A stretch of DNA of 64,000 bases, taken from the NCBI GenBank assembly GCA_021292165.1, contig CM037878.1, forward strand, positions 234,389,546 to 234,453,545, read 5' to 3'. The notes under the pieces are model-generated. The model was not told the origin of the DNA. It saw only the letters and a list, made by a program, of their open reading frames with translations, and did not search any database. Of the stretch, positions 1-10,640 are shown in pieces. Origin of the DNA: Shinisaurus crocodilurus. Lineage: Eukaryota > Chordata > Lepidosauria > Squamata > Shinisauridae. The position numbers were made by a program, and so were the translations under genes. Positions within the stretch are counted from its first letter, which is position 1, and the number at the start of each line of letters is the position of its first letter.

Positions 1-299
1 TTAGTTTTTACTATCTCTTTCCTAGTTAGGGCCATTAGAATCCATGTACCTGACCCATGGGTATACCAACCAAGCCATTTCTTCTTGTTGTGCATGTGTG
101 TGTTTTTGAAAACCAAAAGGAGTAAAAAGAAAGTTCATGCTTTTGGCCTCCAAACAAGTGTTTCGGCTAATTTCCCCATTTGAGTAGTAAATATTCCCCA
201 TTTAGTAAGAACACAGTGCATAGGTACGTTGTGAGCGCACCACGTCTCAGGTTAAAGGCCCCCTTGACGCCTGCATTGCTGTTACACATGAATACAAAC

Positions 300-665
300 A
301 AGGGCTGCCATCACCCATAACGCTGAGCCATGCTTTGGGTTAAACATGGTTTGTTGCTTTAGCCATGAATTGTCTTGCAGGCAAGTAAACAAACCATGGC
401 TTGTTTTCCCTATTTCTGGTTTGTTTCTCTCCTGCCCATTTTGCCAGCTTTCAGAGTGGTTTCGTTTTCAAGGCTGCTGTCGCTGGGTTTCAGTGTGGAC
501 AGCAGCGCAAACAAGCCAGGGATAAGCCACAGTGCTGAGTTCAGATACCACCACGAGCCATGGTTTTAAAAAGTCAGACTTTGTAAGTCAGCAAAAAACT
601 ATGGCTTCTCTCGTTGGTTTGTAGCTGGTTAACAAGCCATGATTTGTTTGCAGGGATGTGTTCAG
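300..665. repeat. Fold-back repeat with AACCATGG motifs
   Basis: Short related motifs (AAACATGG, AAACCATGG, CCATGGTT, AAGCCATG) recur in both orientations, and the ends carry weakly inverted segments. The organisation resembles two other fold-back copies near 34.7 kb and 52.4 kb. No coding potential is seen. I infer a non-autonomous DNA element, but could not define exact ends or a target duplication. Confidence 0.4.
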
Positions 666-695
666 CCACAATGACAAGTCAGATTGCAGCAAACC

Positions 696-1192
696 ACACT
701 AAGGCTTAGCATTGTGCATGAACCAACCGCAATCTACCTGGACACTGCGCTCAACATCTCCCTCCTCCGACTGCCACTTCTGAGGGAGGCTCGGTTGGTG
801 GCAACAAGGAGGAAGGCCTTCTCAGTGGTGGCCCCCCAATTGGAGAATAAGCTCCCCACTGAGGCCCACCTAGCACCAACTTTACTATCTGTTCAGCACC
901 ATGTTAAGACTTTCCTCCATGCCAAAGCATTTCATATTTAACAGCTTAGAATAGCACATGGGGGGCGGGGAGGAAGTTATGTCAGCTGCAGGCTTAGTTT
1001 ATTAACTGTTCAGGTGTTTTTTTTTTTCATTTTAAACTGGGTTTTCAATTTTGTTTTTAAACTTTTGCAATGACATTGTATGTTTTTATTGTTATTTGTA
1101 TTTATGAATTGTTGCAAACCACCCAGAGAGCTTCAGCTATGGGGTGGTATAGAAATAAAATTAACAACAACAACAACAACAACAACAACAAA
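696..1192 (+). mobile_element. L2-type LINE 3' end with (AAC)n tail
   Basis: The segment reads in the plus direction through a degraded coding tail (residues such as LVATRRKAFSVVAPQL are visible in translation). It then passes through an AT-rich 3' untranslated part to the motif ACCACCCAGAGAGCTTCAGC and a GGTATAGAAATAAAATT end, followed by an (AAC)n array at 1163-1191. The same end motif recurs at 38.5, 39.7, 40.9, 44.1 and 54.3 kb, each followed by a simple repeat, as expected of L2-clade LINEs. It is 5'-truncated and not functional. The assignment to L2 rather than another CR1-group clade is inferred. Confidence 0.65.
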
Positions 1193-1987
1193 GCAGCTAG
1201 GTGTGTGTCCATGTGAATATGGAGGTGCAGAAACAGTGAGCATGCGCTAAAGGTAGTAGTAAATCCATCACTGTGGCAGCAATTATAAATCAATATTGTA
1301 ATTTAACACTATTGCACACATGCATGTTAATCACTCCATACTCCATATTGGTGACTATGTGTGAATGAGCCATAACAGATCAATACACAGATGGAAATAC
1401 TAGATGTAAACCATCCTGGCGTCATCCACAACCTACATCTTTTTAAAAGGCATTCCTGATGCATCACATGTTAGGTTCAGAATAACAAAGAAATATAACT
1501 GCCTAGGCTAGATCATCAGACTCATGCACAACTAAAGGAAAGTGATTTGACTTTTACAAAAATGGAGTCTTCTGAAATAATTTAAGTGCATTTTAAAATG
1601 GAACCATATGTACAATGTGGCTTAGAGGAAATCTGATAAATAAAAGGATATTGAATATCACTAGTGGTTGCTATCTTTTTTCTGTGTATCAGATCAATGT
1701 GAAAAATGCTAGGTTCACATTTCCTCTTCTATCACTATCACCATCTGATACCATGTTTAGCTAGAAAATGAAGAGTTCAAGCTTATTACTCCTTAGCTTG
1801 CTTTATCCACTCTGCTGTTCTCATATAAAAATAAAATTAAAAGGTGGATGACAATACCTTAGAAAAATGGGATAAATAGTAATCTGGCTTGTTACTGATG
1901 AATGCATCTTCTCTGATGGCATTGGCTTCTTGCATTTGCAAACTGGAGAAAAGTAGAAGTCAATATGTACCACATGTACTTAGACCC
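1193..1987. other. No gene seen; AT-rich unique-looking sequence
   Basis: I see no coding frame with protein-like features, no RNA gene and no recognisable repeat family here. Confidence 0.5.
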
Positions 1988-2108
1988 CGGTGGGAAAATT
2001 CAGATGTTGGACTGCAACTCCGATCAGCCTTAGCCAACATAGCCAATGGTGAGGGATGATGGGAGTTGCAGTCCAACAACATCTGGAGGGCCAGAATTTG
2101 CCCAACCC
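1988..2108. repeat. Fold-back element, CATCTGGAGGG family
   Basis: Two inverted arms are visible: GTTGGACTGCAACTCCGATC near 2006 and GGGAGTTGCAGTCCAACA near 2060. They are followed by CATCTGGAGGG and a CCCAACC end. Related copies lie at 29,526, 37,615 and 42,160, with an end fragment at 16,965. It is a short non-autonomous fold-back (MITE-like) repeat without coding capacity. Confidence 0.65.
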
Positions 2109-2440
2109 TTAGACCTAGACTTTGCTAATCATGGGCAGACAGTAAAAATGTGTATCCAAGCAATGAAGGGCTCCACACCTGCCATGTGGTCTTGCAATAT
2201 TTCATGCCAGCTCTTTTTGCAGCTCTTCAAACTCCTAAACTAACTAAGACAGAGTTAGTTTCTTATGTAACTTCCTTTCTTTCTACCCAGACAAAGGAAA
2301 GCCAGAACCGGTAATTAAGTGAACTGATGTCAGAAAGTATTCATGAGGTTGCCCTTACAGAAGGGGGGATAGGGTTTCATGGGTTCCAAAATCAAGTTGT
2401 AACGTAATAGTACAAAGAGATGGTTGCATATGTGTGTATC

Positions 2441-2471
<31 letters not shown>

Positions 2472-2474
2472 GCT

Positions 2475-2525
<51 letters not shown>
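2441..2525. repeat. Compound microsatellite (CAGA)n-(CT)n-(AC)n
   Basis: Tandem CAGA units pass into CT units and then AC units without interruption. Apparent open frames here are products of the simple repeat. Confidence 0.95.
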
Positions 2526-2974
2526 GTGTGCATGATAGTAACAGAACAAGCTCATGGGGGATAATAAATATTAAATGTATTTTACAGAACCTTAGCCAAT
2601 CTTAGGTTATACAAATATATTGTTTGTCTCTTTTTGTTATTTTTTGTCCTTTTTTAATCTCTCTAGTATCATCTTTTTGGAATATATTTGACCATACCAA
2701 ATATGATATACACAGCAATTTATATGTAGATTCTATAGCATTGAAAACCAGGATAAGATACTAAACTCTGACATACAAAGTAAGTCCTCTGAATACAATT
2801 ATAAACTGAATTGGAAAGTACCTACTACTTCTGTCAGTCTATCTGGCAGTATTTTTATTGGGGAAAATATTAAGGTTGATCAAAAGTGTTGTTGTGTGAG
2901 AGAGACTCCAGGGGATATTTTAAAATCTTCCATCTGTCTTTTTTCCCTATCATAAGGATTTTTTCCCCTATCAT

Positions 2975-2975
<1 letters not shown>
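2526..2975. other. No gene seen; AT-rich
   Basis: AT-rich sequence without a recognised gene or repeat. Confidence 0.45.

Positions 2976-3009
<34 letters not shown>
2976..3009. repeat. (AC)n microsatellite
   Basis: About 17 AC units in a row. Confidence 0.95.
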
Positions 3010-3010
<1 letters not shown>

Positions 3011-3355
3011 CCCAGTTGTTGGTCCTGTTTTATGGAGGATGAATGTCAAAGTATGTTCTGTGAGGAATGAAATACCAATTTAAATGTGGGGGTGGGAAGA
3101 AAGCTTATAGCCTTGCTTGGTCTCATTGATACTCAATGCACATTCTATCCAGAATGATCTCAAATAGACTATGTGGGAAAGGGGAAGCAGACATAATACA
3201 TTTCCAGCAGGGCTATGTGAAATTGGGAAACAATCACCTTGCATAGCAGCTCAGTTTATTTTTAAAAGTTAGTCAAGGTCACAAGCCTAAGGAAATCTTA
3301 ATTAAAGTTGCTGGCAAATGCAGAAGTAAAAGTAGGGAAAGGCAGTGGAGAGGGG

Positions 3356-3356
<1 letters not shown>

Positions 3357-3391
<35 letters not shown>
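3357..3391. repeat. (GATA)n microsatellite
   Basis: About eight to nine tandem GATA units. GATA arrays are common in squamate and other reptile genomes. Confidence 0.95.
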
Positions 3392-3540
3392 GCATATTAG
3401 ATTAGTCTGAGGCCACTGAGGTTTGAAACCATCAAATTCGGAAATGGGTTAAATGAGAAGAACAGTTCATTTCAAAATTACAAAATCCTACTGGAGATGT
3501 ATCTCTTTGAGAGTAGGTGCCTGACACTTTCTAGAATTAG

Positions 3541-3640
3541 CGGATACCTAGAGGTAAGGTGTACTTAACAGAGGATAGTCCTCTGTTTCAAGAGCTGTCA
3601 GAGGGCAGTCCTCTAGTTGAAGGCATCACCTATTTCATGG
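3541..3640 (+). repeat. Dispersed repeat with GAGGACAGTCCTC palindrome (copy 1)
   Basis: The block contains GAGGATAGTCCTCTGTTT and a second CTGTCAGAGGGCAGTCCTCT unit. The same pattern is found at 16,600 and 36,263, so this is a dispersed repeat. It has no coding capacity and its class is unknown. Confidence 0.6.
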
Positions 3641-4072
3641 GCCTGCCACAACACTGCCTTTTGCTAGGCAGTGCGGGACTGGGATAGGAGGAGGAGGAGG
3701 AGTTGCTGCTGCCGCCACCACTGTTGACACCACCAGGTTAAAAAAAAAAAAGAGAGGGAGGACTGTTGGTGTGGGGGCTTGTTGGCTGACTGTGGGGGTG
3801 GGCTGGCTGGCTGCGATGGCAACTTGCCCAGGGCCCCCTCAAAGCTAGCTGTGCCCCTGACCTCACCCTCTACCTTCAACAGTGACAGCAGCTGTGGCTT
3901 TCCAGAGCTGAAGTTGCCACTGTTGTTGTGGGAGGGGAAACCAATCAAAGACCAGGCTACTACTGCTGCCCATGCCTCCATCCAAATGTTCTCCATTGCG
4001 GGAGCCTGTCAGGAGCAATAATCTATCCCAGGATTTGTGTGTCCCTCTTCCATACCATTGTGTATGATTAGT
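3641..4072. other. No gene seen
   Basis: Contains a GGAGGA/GCTGCC-rich stretch near 3,690-3,730 and an A-run at 3,739. Open frames on both strands here are low-complexity and lack family features. Confidence 0.45.
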
Positions 4073-5088
4073 CATACCCTCCAACATTTCACAGATAGAA
4101 ATAGGGACACACATGTGAATTTTACAGTACAGTAAAGGGTACTGTATGATTAAGCAACATGAAGGTGTGATCAAGAGGGCGTGGCCAGGCAACATGAGGG
4201 TGTGGCCAAGGGTAGGGCCAGGCAACCAAAGGGCATGGTGAAGTACAAAAGTTATTAGGGGAAACACACAAAATCTATTATAATTATTATTTATTACATT
4301 ATTATATTATATATTATTATATATTATTTTATTAGTGGCTTTTGTAAATTTTTTACCTTACTTAAACCTTTAATTGTTCATATCTGGTGTTTTTCATGGG
4401 AGGGGGCAGTGCTTGCAGAGCAATCTCTTTCTTTTTGTTTTAAAATGGTCAGGATTAGTCCCGGCATTTTCAGGGCAGTTGGAGAAGGAGGAGAAAAGGA
4501 GATGCGGAGGAGGGGAGCTTTTGGGTGGGGGAAAATACAAAAAGACACATTGGGGTTTTGAGCCCCTTCAGCGTTTTGCTCCAACTCCAACACCCCTACA
4601 GCTCTGGTTTTTAAGCACAAGGAGTAACTTTGAGGGGCTGAACAGCTCTGTTGTTTGTTATTGTGGAAAGGCTCCAGTTTAAAGTACTTTTTGTGTTCTA
4701 CTCACACAATTTAGATTTAAAAAAACACTTAAACTGGAATACTCTTACAGAATTTAACTTGAATTGAGTTAAAACAAACAGTGCAACCCTATGCACAGTT
4801 ACTCGGAAGTAAGCACAAATGTCTTCAATGGGTCTTACTTACCCTGGTCAGAGGCAGCAGGTAGAGGGAGCGAGTGCATGTGCACACGCACGCACACAGA
4901 CATCCTTGGTCTGTTCCCTTCCTGCTTAAAGGGGCCATGGGCAAAATCGCAGATAAGCTAAATAGCTTGTGGGAGGAGGCAGGGGGATTTGTGGCTCTGC
5001 ATAACAAATCGGGAATCTGCATAACAAAGTAAGAAGCCATGATGGCTTAACTGTTTGCAGGACTGTCCCAGCAAATTCGGAGGGTATG
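4073..5088. mobile_element. 1-kb non-autonomous element, CATACCCTCCAA termini (copy 1)
   Basis: The left end reads CATACCCTCCAACATTT and the right end reads AAATTCGGAGGGTATG, an imperfect terminal inverted repeat. The flanks share GATTAG followed by T on the left (4066-4072) and C on the right (5089-5095), consistent with a short target duplication. A second copy lies at 24,105-25,060. The interior includes an AT-rich run near 4,275-4,340, an alternating purine-pyrimidine segment near 4,875-4,900 and half of a CAATCCTATG-type fold-back near 4,781. No transposase frame is seen. The superfamily is uncertain. Confidence 0.65.
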
Positions 5089-5499
5089 GATTAGCTTCAA
5101 ATCAGGTTGTGAGATTTTGTGTTCCCACCCCTTGGATTTTGCTAGGATTTCTAGCTCTGGAGTCTGGACATTTCTCAGGATCTCTAGCTCTGTAGCTTAG
5201 GTTCTTAGGGCTAAGGTACAACTGGGGATCTCTTGTAATTAAATAAAATGGGGAATACAGTCAAGATACAACAAAACAGTAAAACATCATTATTTAAAGG
5301 AAGCAACCGAGCAGGGGGGAAAACAGCAATGGCTCCAGGTTTTTGAGGGATTTGGGGAAGACACTGAGAGGGACCCCTCTCTCAGTGACTCTACCTTTTC
5401 TCAGCCACCATTATCACCAGCTGCAATTGCTCCTCATCCTCTATCTCATCATTGCTGCCACTTGCTTGCTGGACAGCCAGAGAGCTAGTGAGCAAGTAG

Positions 5500-6495
5500 C
5501 AGGGATGGGGACTCGGAGTCGGGGACTCGACTCGTGAGTCGGACTGAGTCCCCCCTCTGACTCGACTCGGACTCGAGTCCCAATATTTTTAATGGGACTC
5601 GAGACTCGACTCGGGACTCGAGACCAAGGACTCTTCAACATCCCTGGGCTGTGCCAGAAGGAGTGGAGAGGAGCGTGATTGCCAGCGAAGAGCGCATGGA
5701 AGCGAGGTGCGCTGCTGCTCGGCCACTATGGACGGCTACCAGGAGTGCAGCCCCAACAGTGTGTCAAGATTTATTTTGATTGATGTGTTGCGTACTTGGG
5801 AGAGGCAGAAGGAGGACCTGAGATTACTCTGTGTGGCTGCTCTGAGTGTGTTTCTGGTTCCAGCAAGTTCATCACCAGTGGAGCGGGTGTTCAGTGAGGG
5901 TGGAATTGTGATGAGATCTCACCGTTCCAGAATGGGGGCCAAACATTTAGAAAAAATCATGTTCCTCAAATGCAACATGAATAAGTTTTAGGAAGTACAA
6001 CAAGTTTATTTTTTTAAATCATTTTTCTAAAATGCAACCTTTCAGACATTTTGGGTTTGGCTGCCTCTGCCTGCCTGTCTGGGGTTCCCAGCCTCCTCTG
6101 CCTGCCTGGTCTCTTCTTGACCAGTTCAACAGTTGAATTGTCCAAGACAAAGGCCTCTGCCTGCCTGCTTTGGGGTTCCCTGCCTCCTCTGCCTGCCTGG
6201 TTATTTTGGGTTTTTCTGCCTGGTCTGTTCTTGCTAAAATCAGTTGCAGAGTTTTGAAATAAAAAGGCACACTTGTGCCTAGAATTTATTTAAACCACAC
6301 ATCTGAAGTAGCCTTATTTTGTTGGGGAAAAAACCCATTGATTTTAATAGGGACTCGTGGAGTCAGCTTTGGGAGTGACTCGTGACTCGTGAGTCACCAT
6401 TTTGGACCAAGGACTTGGACTCGGACTCGAGACTCGGGTCCAAAGACTCGTGACTCGATTCGTGACTCGAGACCAAGGACTCTTCAACATCCCTG
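5500..6495 (+). mobile_element. hAT DNA transposon, internally deleted, with 8-bp target duplication
   Basis: The element begins CAGGGATG and ends CATCCCTG (perfect 8-bp terminal inverted repeat). It is flanked by identical 8-bp copies of GCAAGTAG at 5492-5499 and 6496-6503. Both ends carry dense GACTCG/CGAGTC motifs, the pattern expected of hAT subterminal transposase-binding repeats. Only the C-terminal part of a transposase remains inside. A second inward-facing end (ACTCTTCAACATCCCTG, 5630-5646) lies inside the element, so bases 5500-5646 look like a short element with both ends. A roughly 100-bp imperfect duplication (CCTCTGCCTGCCTG...GGGGTTCCC) occupies 6,058-6,205. Confidence 0.9.
5707..5991 (+). 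pseudogene. hAT transposase C-terminal dimerisation domain remnant
   Basis: The translated frame ends with a recognisable hAT C-terminal dimerisation (hATC) signature: FLVPASSSPVERVFSEGG, then IVMRSHRSRM, then FLKCNMN before the TAG stop at 5989. Family members carry this motif at the end of a roughly 600-residue protein. Here only about 90 residues are open and the zinc-finger and catalytic domains are absent, so the product could not transpose DNA. The first ATG in frame is at 5728. It lies wholly inside the hAT element whose ends and target duplication are intact, which supports movement in trans by a full-length relative. The dimerisation domain itself reads without interruption. Confidence 0.85.
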
Positions 6496-6699
6496 GCAAG
6501 TAGGCAGTGACATCTTCCTTCTCACCACCACTGTTGTCTGCGCCAGAGTGAGAGGCAGCAGGTGAACAAGAAGATTGGATAAAGAGGAGGAGCAAGTCCT
6601 GGGAGCTCTTGTCGCTAGGACCCTGCTGGGGTGTGGGCCCTTGGCAGGTGCCCAGCCATGCCTACCCTTGACGCTGGCCCTGAGCAAAAATGAGAAATA

Positions 6700-7010
6700 A
6701 AAAAACCATAAGAATAGCAGAAAAACACACAGCCGTCAACCAATATTTGCTGACAACAACAAAAAAGGCCCCTTAAAAAGGAAGGTCTTCACACAGTGGT
6801 AGAAGATCATCAGGGAAGGGGCAAGGTAGGCAAGGAATTCCAAAGTCTGAGTGCAGCCACTGGAAAGCACAGCTTATGTGCCACTCGGTTGTGGAAGGAG
6901 ATAAAGGAACCTTAATGAGTTCATGTCCAACAAGAATACTTCTCCATGCCCAGAAGAACACAGCTGGACAACATTTGCAATGGGATGTCAACCAAAAAAG
7001 TGTACATGCT
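6700..7010 (-). mobile_element. L2/CR1-group LINE fragment
   Basis: Minus-strand resemblance to the conserved LINE tail coding region: the plus strand shows GGAAGGTCTTCACACAGT and GGAATTCCAAAGTCTGAG, the layout also seen at 38.7 kb. It is highly degraded. Family assignment is inferred from shared motifs only. Confidence 0.4.
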
Positions 7011-7089
7011 TTTGCCACATTACAGCTCCATCAGCAGTGAGTATCCTGACCCTCAGAGAAGGCAGCAGCATCTGGCACCGTCCTTAGGA

Positions 7090-7215
7090 AGGACTATAGA
7101 TTAGTGGGTGAGAGTATGTGTTGTTTGCAGAAGGTCTTGATTCAATCCCTTGTGCTTCCAGTTTAAAAAAATCTGGTAGCAACTGATGTGAGAAACGTCT
7201 GCCTGAGACCCTGGA
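7090..7215 (+). mobile_element. tRNA-derived SINE fragment (CAGTGGTAGAGCA family)
   Basis: A degraded copy of the SINE seen at 37,490: TTTGCAGAAGGTC, then GATTCAATCCC (B-box-like), and GAGACCCTGGAG downstream. The orientation is plus. The 5' A-box part is weak. Confidence 0.5.
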
Positions 7216-7623
7216 GGCCTGTTTTAAATCAAAGACAACAATACTAGATGTCCAAGCAGTCTGACTGAAGACCCCTGGAATCCATTGCTAAACAATTTAT
7301 CATTTTTTTTAAATTATGTTTATCCTGCTCCTCAGCCAAAAAAAGGCTCCTGGAGCAGCTTACAATCAATCAGCAAAAAAGACAGTACCTGCTCACAGCC
7401 TTCTAGTGTAAAAAGACATGACATACAAGGAAAAAGGGATGGGGAGGGAAGAGGAGAAATTAAGTAGATTTCCAGCTGGGTTGATGAAGTGGCCCTGCTT
7501 TGCCTCCTGGGGTCGAGGGGGCTTTCTGGGGGGAGGGGGCAGTCCAACTGGAGCAGGCGCTGGTTCCCTCTACCGGTTGCTGTCTCCCTCACTCCTTTTT
7601 CAGGGCAGCTGATGCTAGTTAGC

Positions 7624-7625
<2 letters not shown>
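7216..7625. other. No gene seen; LINE-like tail motif only
   Basis: Contains TTATGTTTATCCTGCTCCTC followed by GGCTCCTGGAGCAGCTTACA, which resembles the minus-strand end of an L2-type tail, but it is too degraded for a firm call. No coding region is seen. Confidence 0.35.

Positions 7626-7717
<92 letters not shown>
7626..7717. repeat. Compound (GT)n-(GA)n microsatellite
   Basis: About 17 GT units run directly into about 29 GA units. Open frames over this region are artefacts of the repeat. Confidence 0.97.
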
Positions 7718-7720
<3 letters not shown>

Positions 7721-8519
7721 CAACTGGAGCAGGACCATTTTCTAAATGAGTTTAGAAACTGGTGCTTTTCTGCCAAGAGCAGTGTAATATTGCCATTCTT
7801 ATAATCCTACACTGTCAGGTTTGGAGAGCTTTCATATCAAAGTATAATGTGAAAAATTGCCATTGGGTACTGGCCTTACATCAGTGTTGATAAAGTGCAT
7901 GAGAGAAGAGACTCCTTTTTTTACTCAGTCAAACTGACAGCTTCTGTGTAATCTTAGAATATCTGGAGATGCAAGCCACAGTTTGATTTTAAAAGTCAGA
8001 GATTAATTGTTTTTGGAATAATGCCCAGTGATCTATACCAGCATGCAGTCAAGAGTTTGTCTTATTAAATCTAAAATATTGGTAAGGCTACCATTCAGTT
8101 AATGTTAAACTCACACTAGAAGAGTCACTTTGGCTCATTGAATCATTTATCTATTCATCCAGGAGCTTGGACCTCTTTCTGATGCACTACACTGCATAAA
8201 ACTGACTCTTTTGTGTAGCTAAGCCGTTCAGTGTCTGGCACATAGCCTCAGCAAAGAAGTTTATTTATCCTATTTTGATTTCCACAGCGAAATTAAGACA
8301 TGAGTCTTTCTGTTAATAAGTCACAGAGGACCTAAGAGTTTTTAATCTTTTGTTTTTAACCATGTTGAAGCACTTGTATTCCAGAATGCACTAAAAAAAT
8401 CATCTGCATCAAAATGGCAATATTTTCTGTTCTTGCTTTGTATCTCGTTCCTTGACCAATTATTTACGTATTAACCCAGAAATGCTTACCCAGGCTTTGG
8501 CCCCAAGCAGACCACCAAG
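7718..8519. other. No gene seen; AT-rich
   Basis: No recognised gene or repeat. Confidence 0.45.
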
Positions 8520-8577
8520 GCACCTTACAATACTCAAAATAGTGTGACTCTACTTAATGGTAGGGTCAGCCCTGTCT
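8520..8577. repeat. End fragment of a CAGGGC-type hAT MITE
   Basis: Contains TACTTAATGGTAGGGTCAGC followed by CCTG, matching the right end of the more complete element at 13,813-14,139 (TACCTAATGGTAGGGCCAGC). Confidence 0.5.
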
Positions 8578-8984
8578 GGAGGAAATCAATTTGCGGAAGG
8601 CTGTGTCAGACTAGGAGCTTTTCTACACAAGGCTGTTAATCCACTGCACCTACTTTCAGTTTCATCACAGAACTGAGATCCAAGCACTACACAAAGAGAG
8701 TTTTCTTTCCTGCTTTTCTGCTACATAACCTCTAGGCGGCACTGTGATATAACAGAATAGTGTAAATACACATAAGGAAATCCTGCTTTCTCTTGTCATT
8801 AGAAATAATACCCCACTTTCCCTGCTCTAAAAAAAACTTGCGGAAAGTGCTGTTTACAAACAGAAGCGAAACTGGAGGGTCATCATGACATCGTCTAAAG
8901 AACCTGTAAGCAACCATGAGTAGGTAATGTTGAGCACCCAACAAATACCTTGGGTAGAAAAGCTCTAGGACTGGGAAGACTCAG

Positions 8985-9100
8985 GTTCTGATCACCTCCC
9001 AGCACTGAAATTCACTGGGTGAACTTGAGCCAGTGACTGTCTCTCAACCTAAGCTACCTCACATCAGTGGTGTGAATAAAATGGAGGGAAAGTTGTGAAA
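8985..9100 (+). mobile_element. tRNA/L2-type SINE, old fragment
   Basis: Shows the central block ATTCACTGGGTGAACTTG, AGCCAGTGACTGTCTCTC and AACCTAAGCTACCTCACA that is characteristic of the better copies at 13,017 and 56,268. The tRNA-like head and the tail are lost. Confidence 0.6.
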
Positions 9101-9430
9101 AAGAATACAATTCCATCTAAGAAATGAGATCAGTATAATAATACATGCAAGAGAATGAGGTTGTGAGAATGTTTCCCCAAATTGTATTCACACCAATCTA
9201 GCTCTAGACAGGATGTAGCAATGTAGAGCCATTCGTGATGGTTTCCTGTGATGCTTTGAGTAAAGAAATGAACAGGAGCATTCATTCCATGACTATCTAC
9301 TGCTCTGCTCATAATCAAGTAAGTTCACAGCCAGATAGGATTAGCAAAGGAAAACAGAGAGGTACCTTCATTGGCTGGCACTCAGAGGAAGAGCTCTTTT
9401 ACATTGAAGACTCACCCATACTACTTTGGT

Positions 9431-9519
9431 TGCAATCCTAAACACACTTAGTACCTGGGAGGAAGCCCTATTTAACCCAATGGGACTTCTGCATAGACAT
9501 GTATAGGATTATGCTGTTT
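9431..9519. repeat. Fold-back element, CAATCCTATGCATG family
   Basis: Starts with TTGCAATCCTAAACACACTT and ends ATAGACATGTATAGGATTAT, with AATGGGACTT in the middle. The arms are inverted copies of each other. Several related copies occur in this window (27.3, 39.2, 42.9, 45.5 and 48.1 kb). Confidence 0.65.
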
Positions 9520-10430
9520 GTTATGTTACGTGAATGGTTTGTTAGAAATTCACTTCCAAATGAAAAGGGGACTTCAGGTGTGGTTCACCTCCTGGAAGTC
9601 CTATCACATGTGAAGTCTCCATGCCAGAGAAAGCTAGTCCATGAGGTGAGCAAAATACATGCAAAAGGGAAGCTACAGAGAGTGCTTTCCACATGTAAAC
9701 AGATTGCAGTGGCAACCATGCTGCATGTATATGATGCAGGCCTCCACATTTTCTGAAATCCTAGAAGTACTGTAAGACCTTTTTATATAAACAGGCTTTT
9801 GGTGGTTGGTATTAACCTAGTTTTGGGGTTGAATTTTAATATTTGTTAGGTTTTATTATATTTAATTTAAGCTTGGAAAGGAAATCCATCCTTCATGTAA
9901 ACAGCTTAGTCCTACTCTTCTTTAAAGGCCACCAAGAAAACTAGTCCCTGAAGCCTAAGCCCAGTTTTTTGGTTTTAATGAGGAGAAAATTAGAATGAAA
10001 GCTTTGTGCATTTTAAACTAGTACACCAAGCTCTCAAAAACAATAGACTGCTAAATTCCTAATCTTCTTCACCCACCATAATGCAAGCAGTGCAATTACA
10101 TTATTGCAGTAAATTGGCAAGAAAGCAGGGAAATTAGTGTTGAAAAATCTACTGATTATGCATTCAGGTAAACTATCTCATTTTCATTTTTTAAAAATAA
10201 AAATATATTAAACTATTAATTTTATAGAGGTGTGAAAGAATTCTAATACACTTTGCTTCATTCTGTCTTTTGTGATAACATTAGCCTGGTAAAATAATTG
10301 GTAAGGCCACAAATGATCTAGATAGAGGACATAAGAGATATGAAACGAACTGTCCTAGATTAGATTTATAATTGTAGATGTAATACCAAAGAACAAACAA
10401 ATGAGATTCTATAACTATACATAGATTAAG
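9520..10430. other. No gene seen; AT-rich
   Basis: No recognised gene or repeat. The open frame near 9,499-9,756 has no family features. Confidence 0.45.
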
Positions 10431-10455
10431 TGTGTGTGTGTGCGCGTGTGTGTGT
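10431..10455. repeat. (GT)n microsatellite with GC interruptions
   Basis: About a dozen GT units interrupted by GCGC. Confidence 0.85.
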
Positions 10456-10469
10456 GACAGAGTAATTCT

Positions 10470-10640
10470 ATATTTGAGTTATGCTGGCTGAGGGACTCTG
10501 CTTGCTTATTGGCTCTCTGTCTGGCAAGCAAGCAGGTGATCACAACAAGGGGGAAGAGGAGAAGCGGCAGCAGGCACCAGGGCTGATGAGAAGGTAGACT
10601 CACTGAGGGAGAGGGTGTCTTGTCAAAGGGCCCTCCAAAA
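10470..10640 (-). repeat. Dispersed repeat, minus copy of the 5.3/49.6-kb family
   Basis: The reverse complement contains CTGAGTCTACCTTCTCATCA-like sequence and GCCAGACAGAGAGCCAATAA, aligning with the 5,340-5,500 and 49,600-49,720 copies. Confidence 0.5.

Larger units (their letters stand above)
5310..6690 (+). repeat. Dispersed repeat (same family as 49.6 kb), split by a hAT insertion
   Basis: Flanks of the hAT element at 5,500-6,495 form one repeat when joined: CTCTACC...CTCACC...GAGAGCTAGTGAGCAAGTAG continues as GCAGTGACATCTTCCTTCTC. An uninterrupted relative is at 49,563-49,899 and a minus-strand relative at 10,470-10,640. It has no coding capacity. The right end (GCTGGCCCTG) suggests a hAT-type MITE. 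Confidence 0.6.

Noticed and set aside
2330..2555. Open frames over Arg/Glu and Cys/Val repeats
   Set aside because: Produced by the compound microsatellite at 2,441-2,525.
3664..4021. Overlapping 80- to 134-codon frames on both strands
   Set aside because: Low-complexity composition, conflicting frames and no domain signature.
7489..7749. Open frame with long CV and RE repeats
   Set aside because: Translation of the (GT)n-(GA)n microsatellite.
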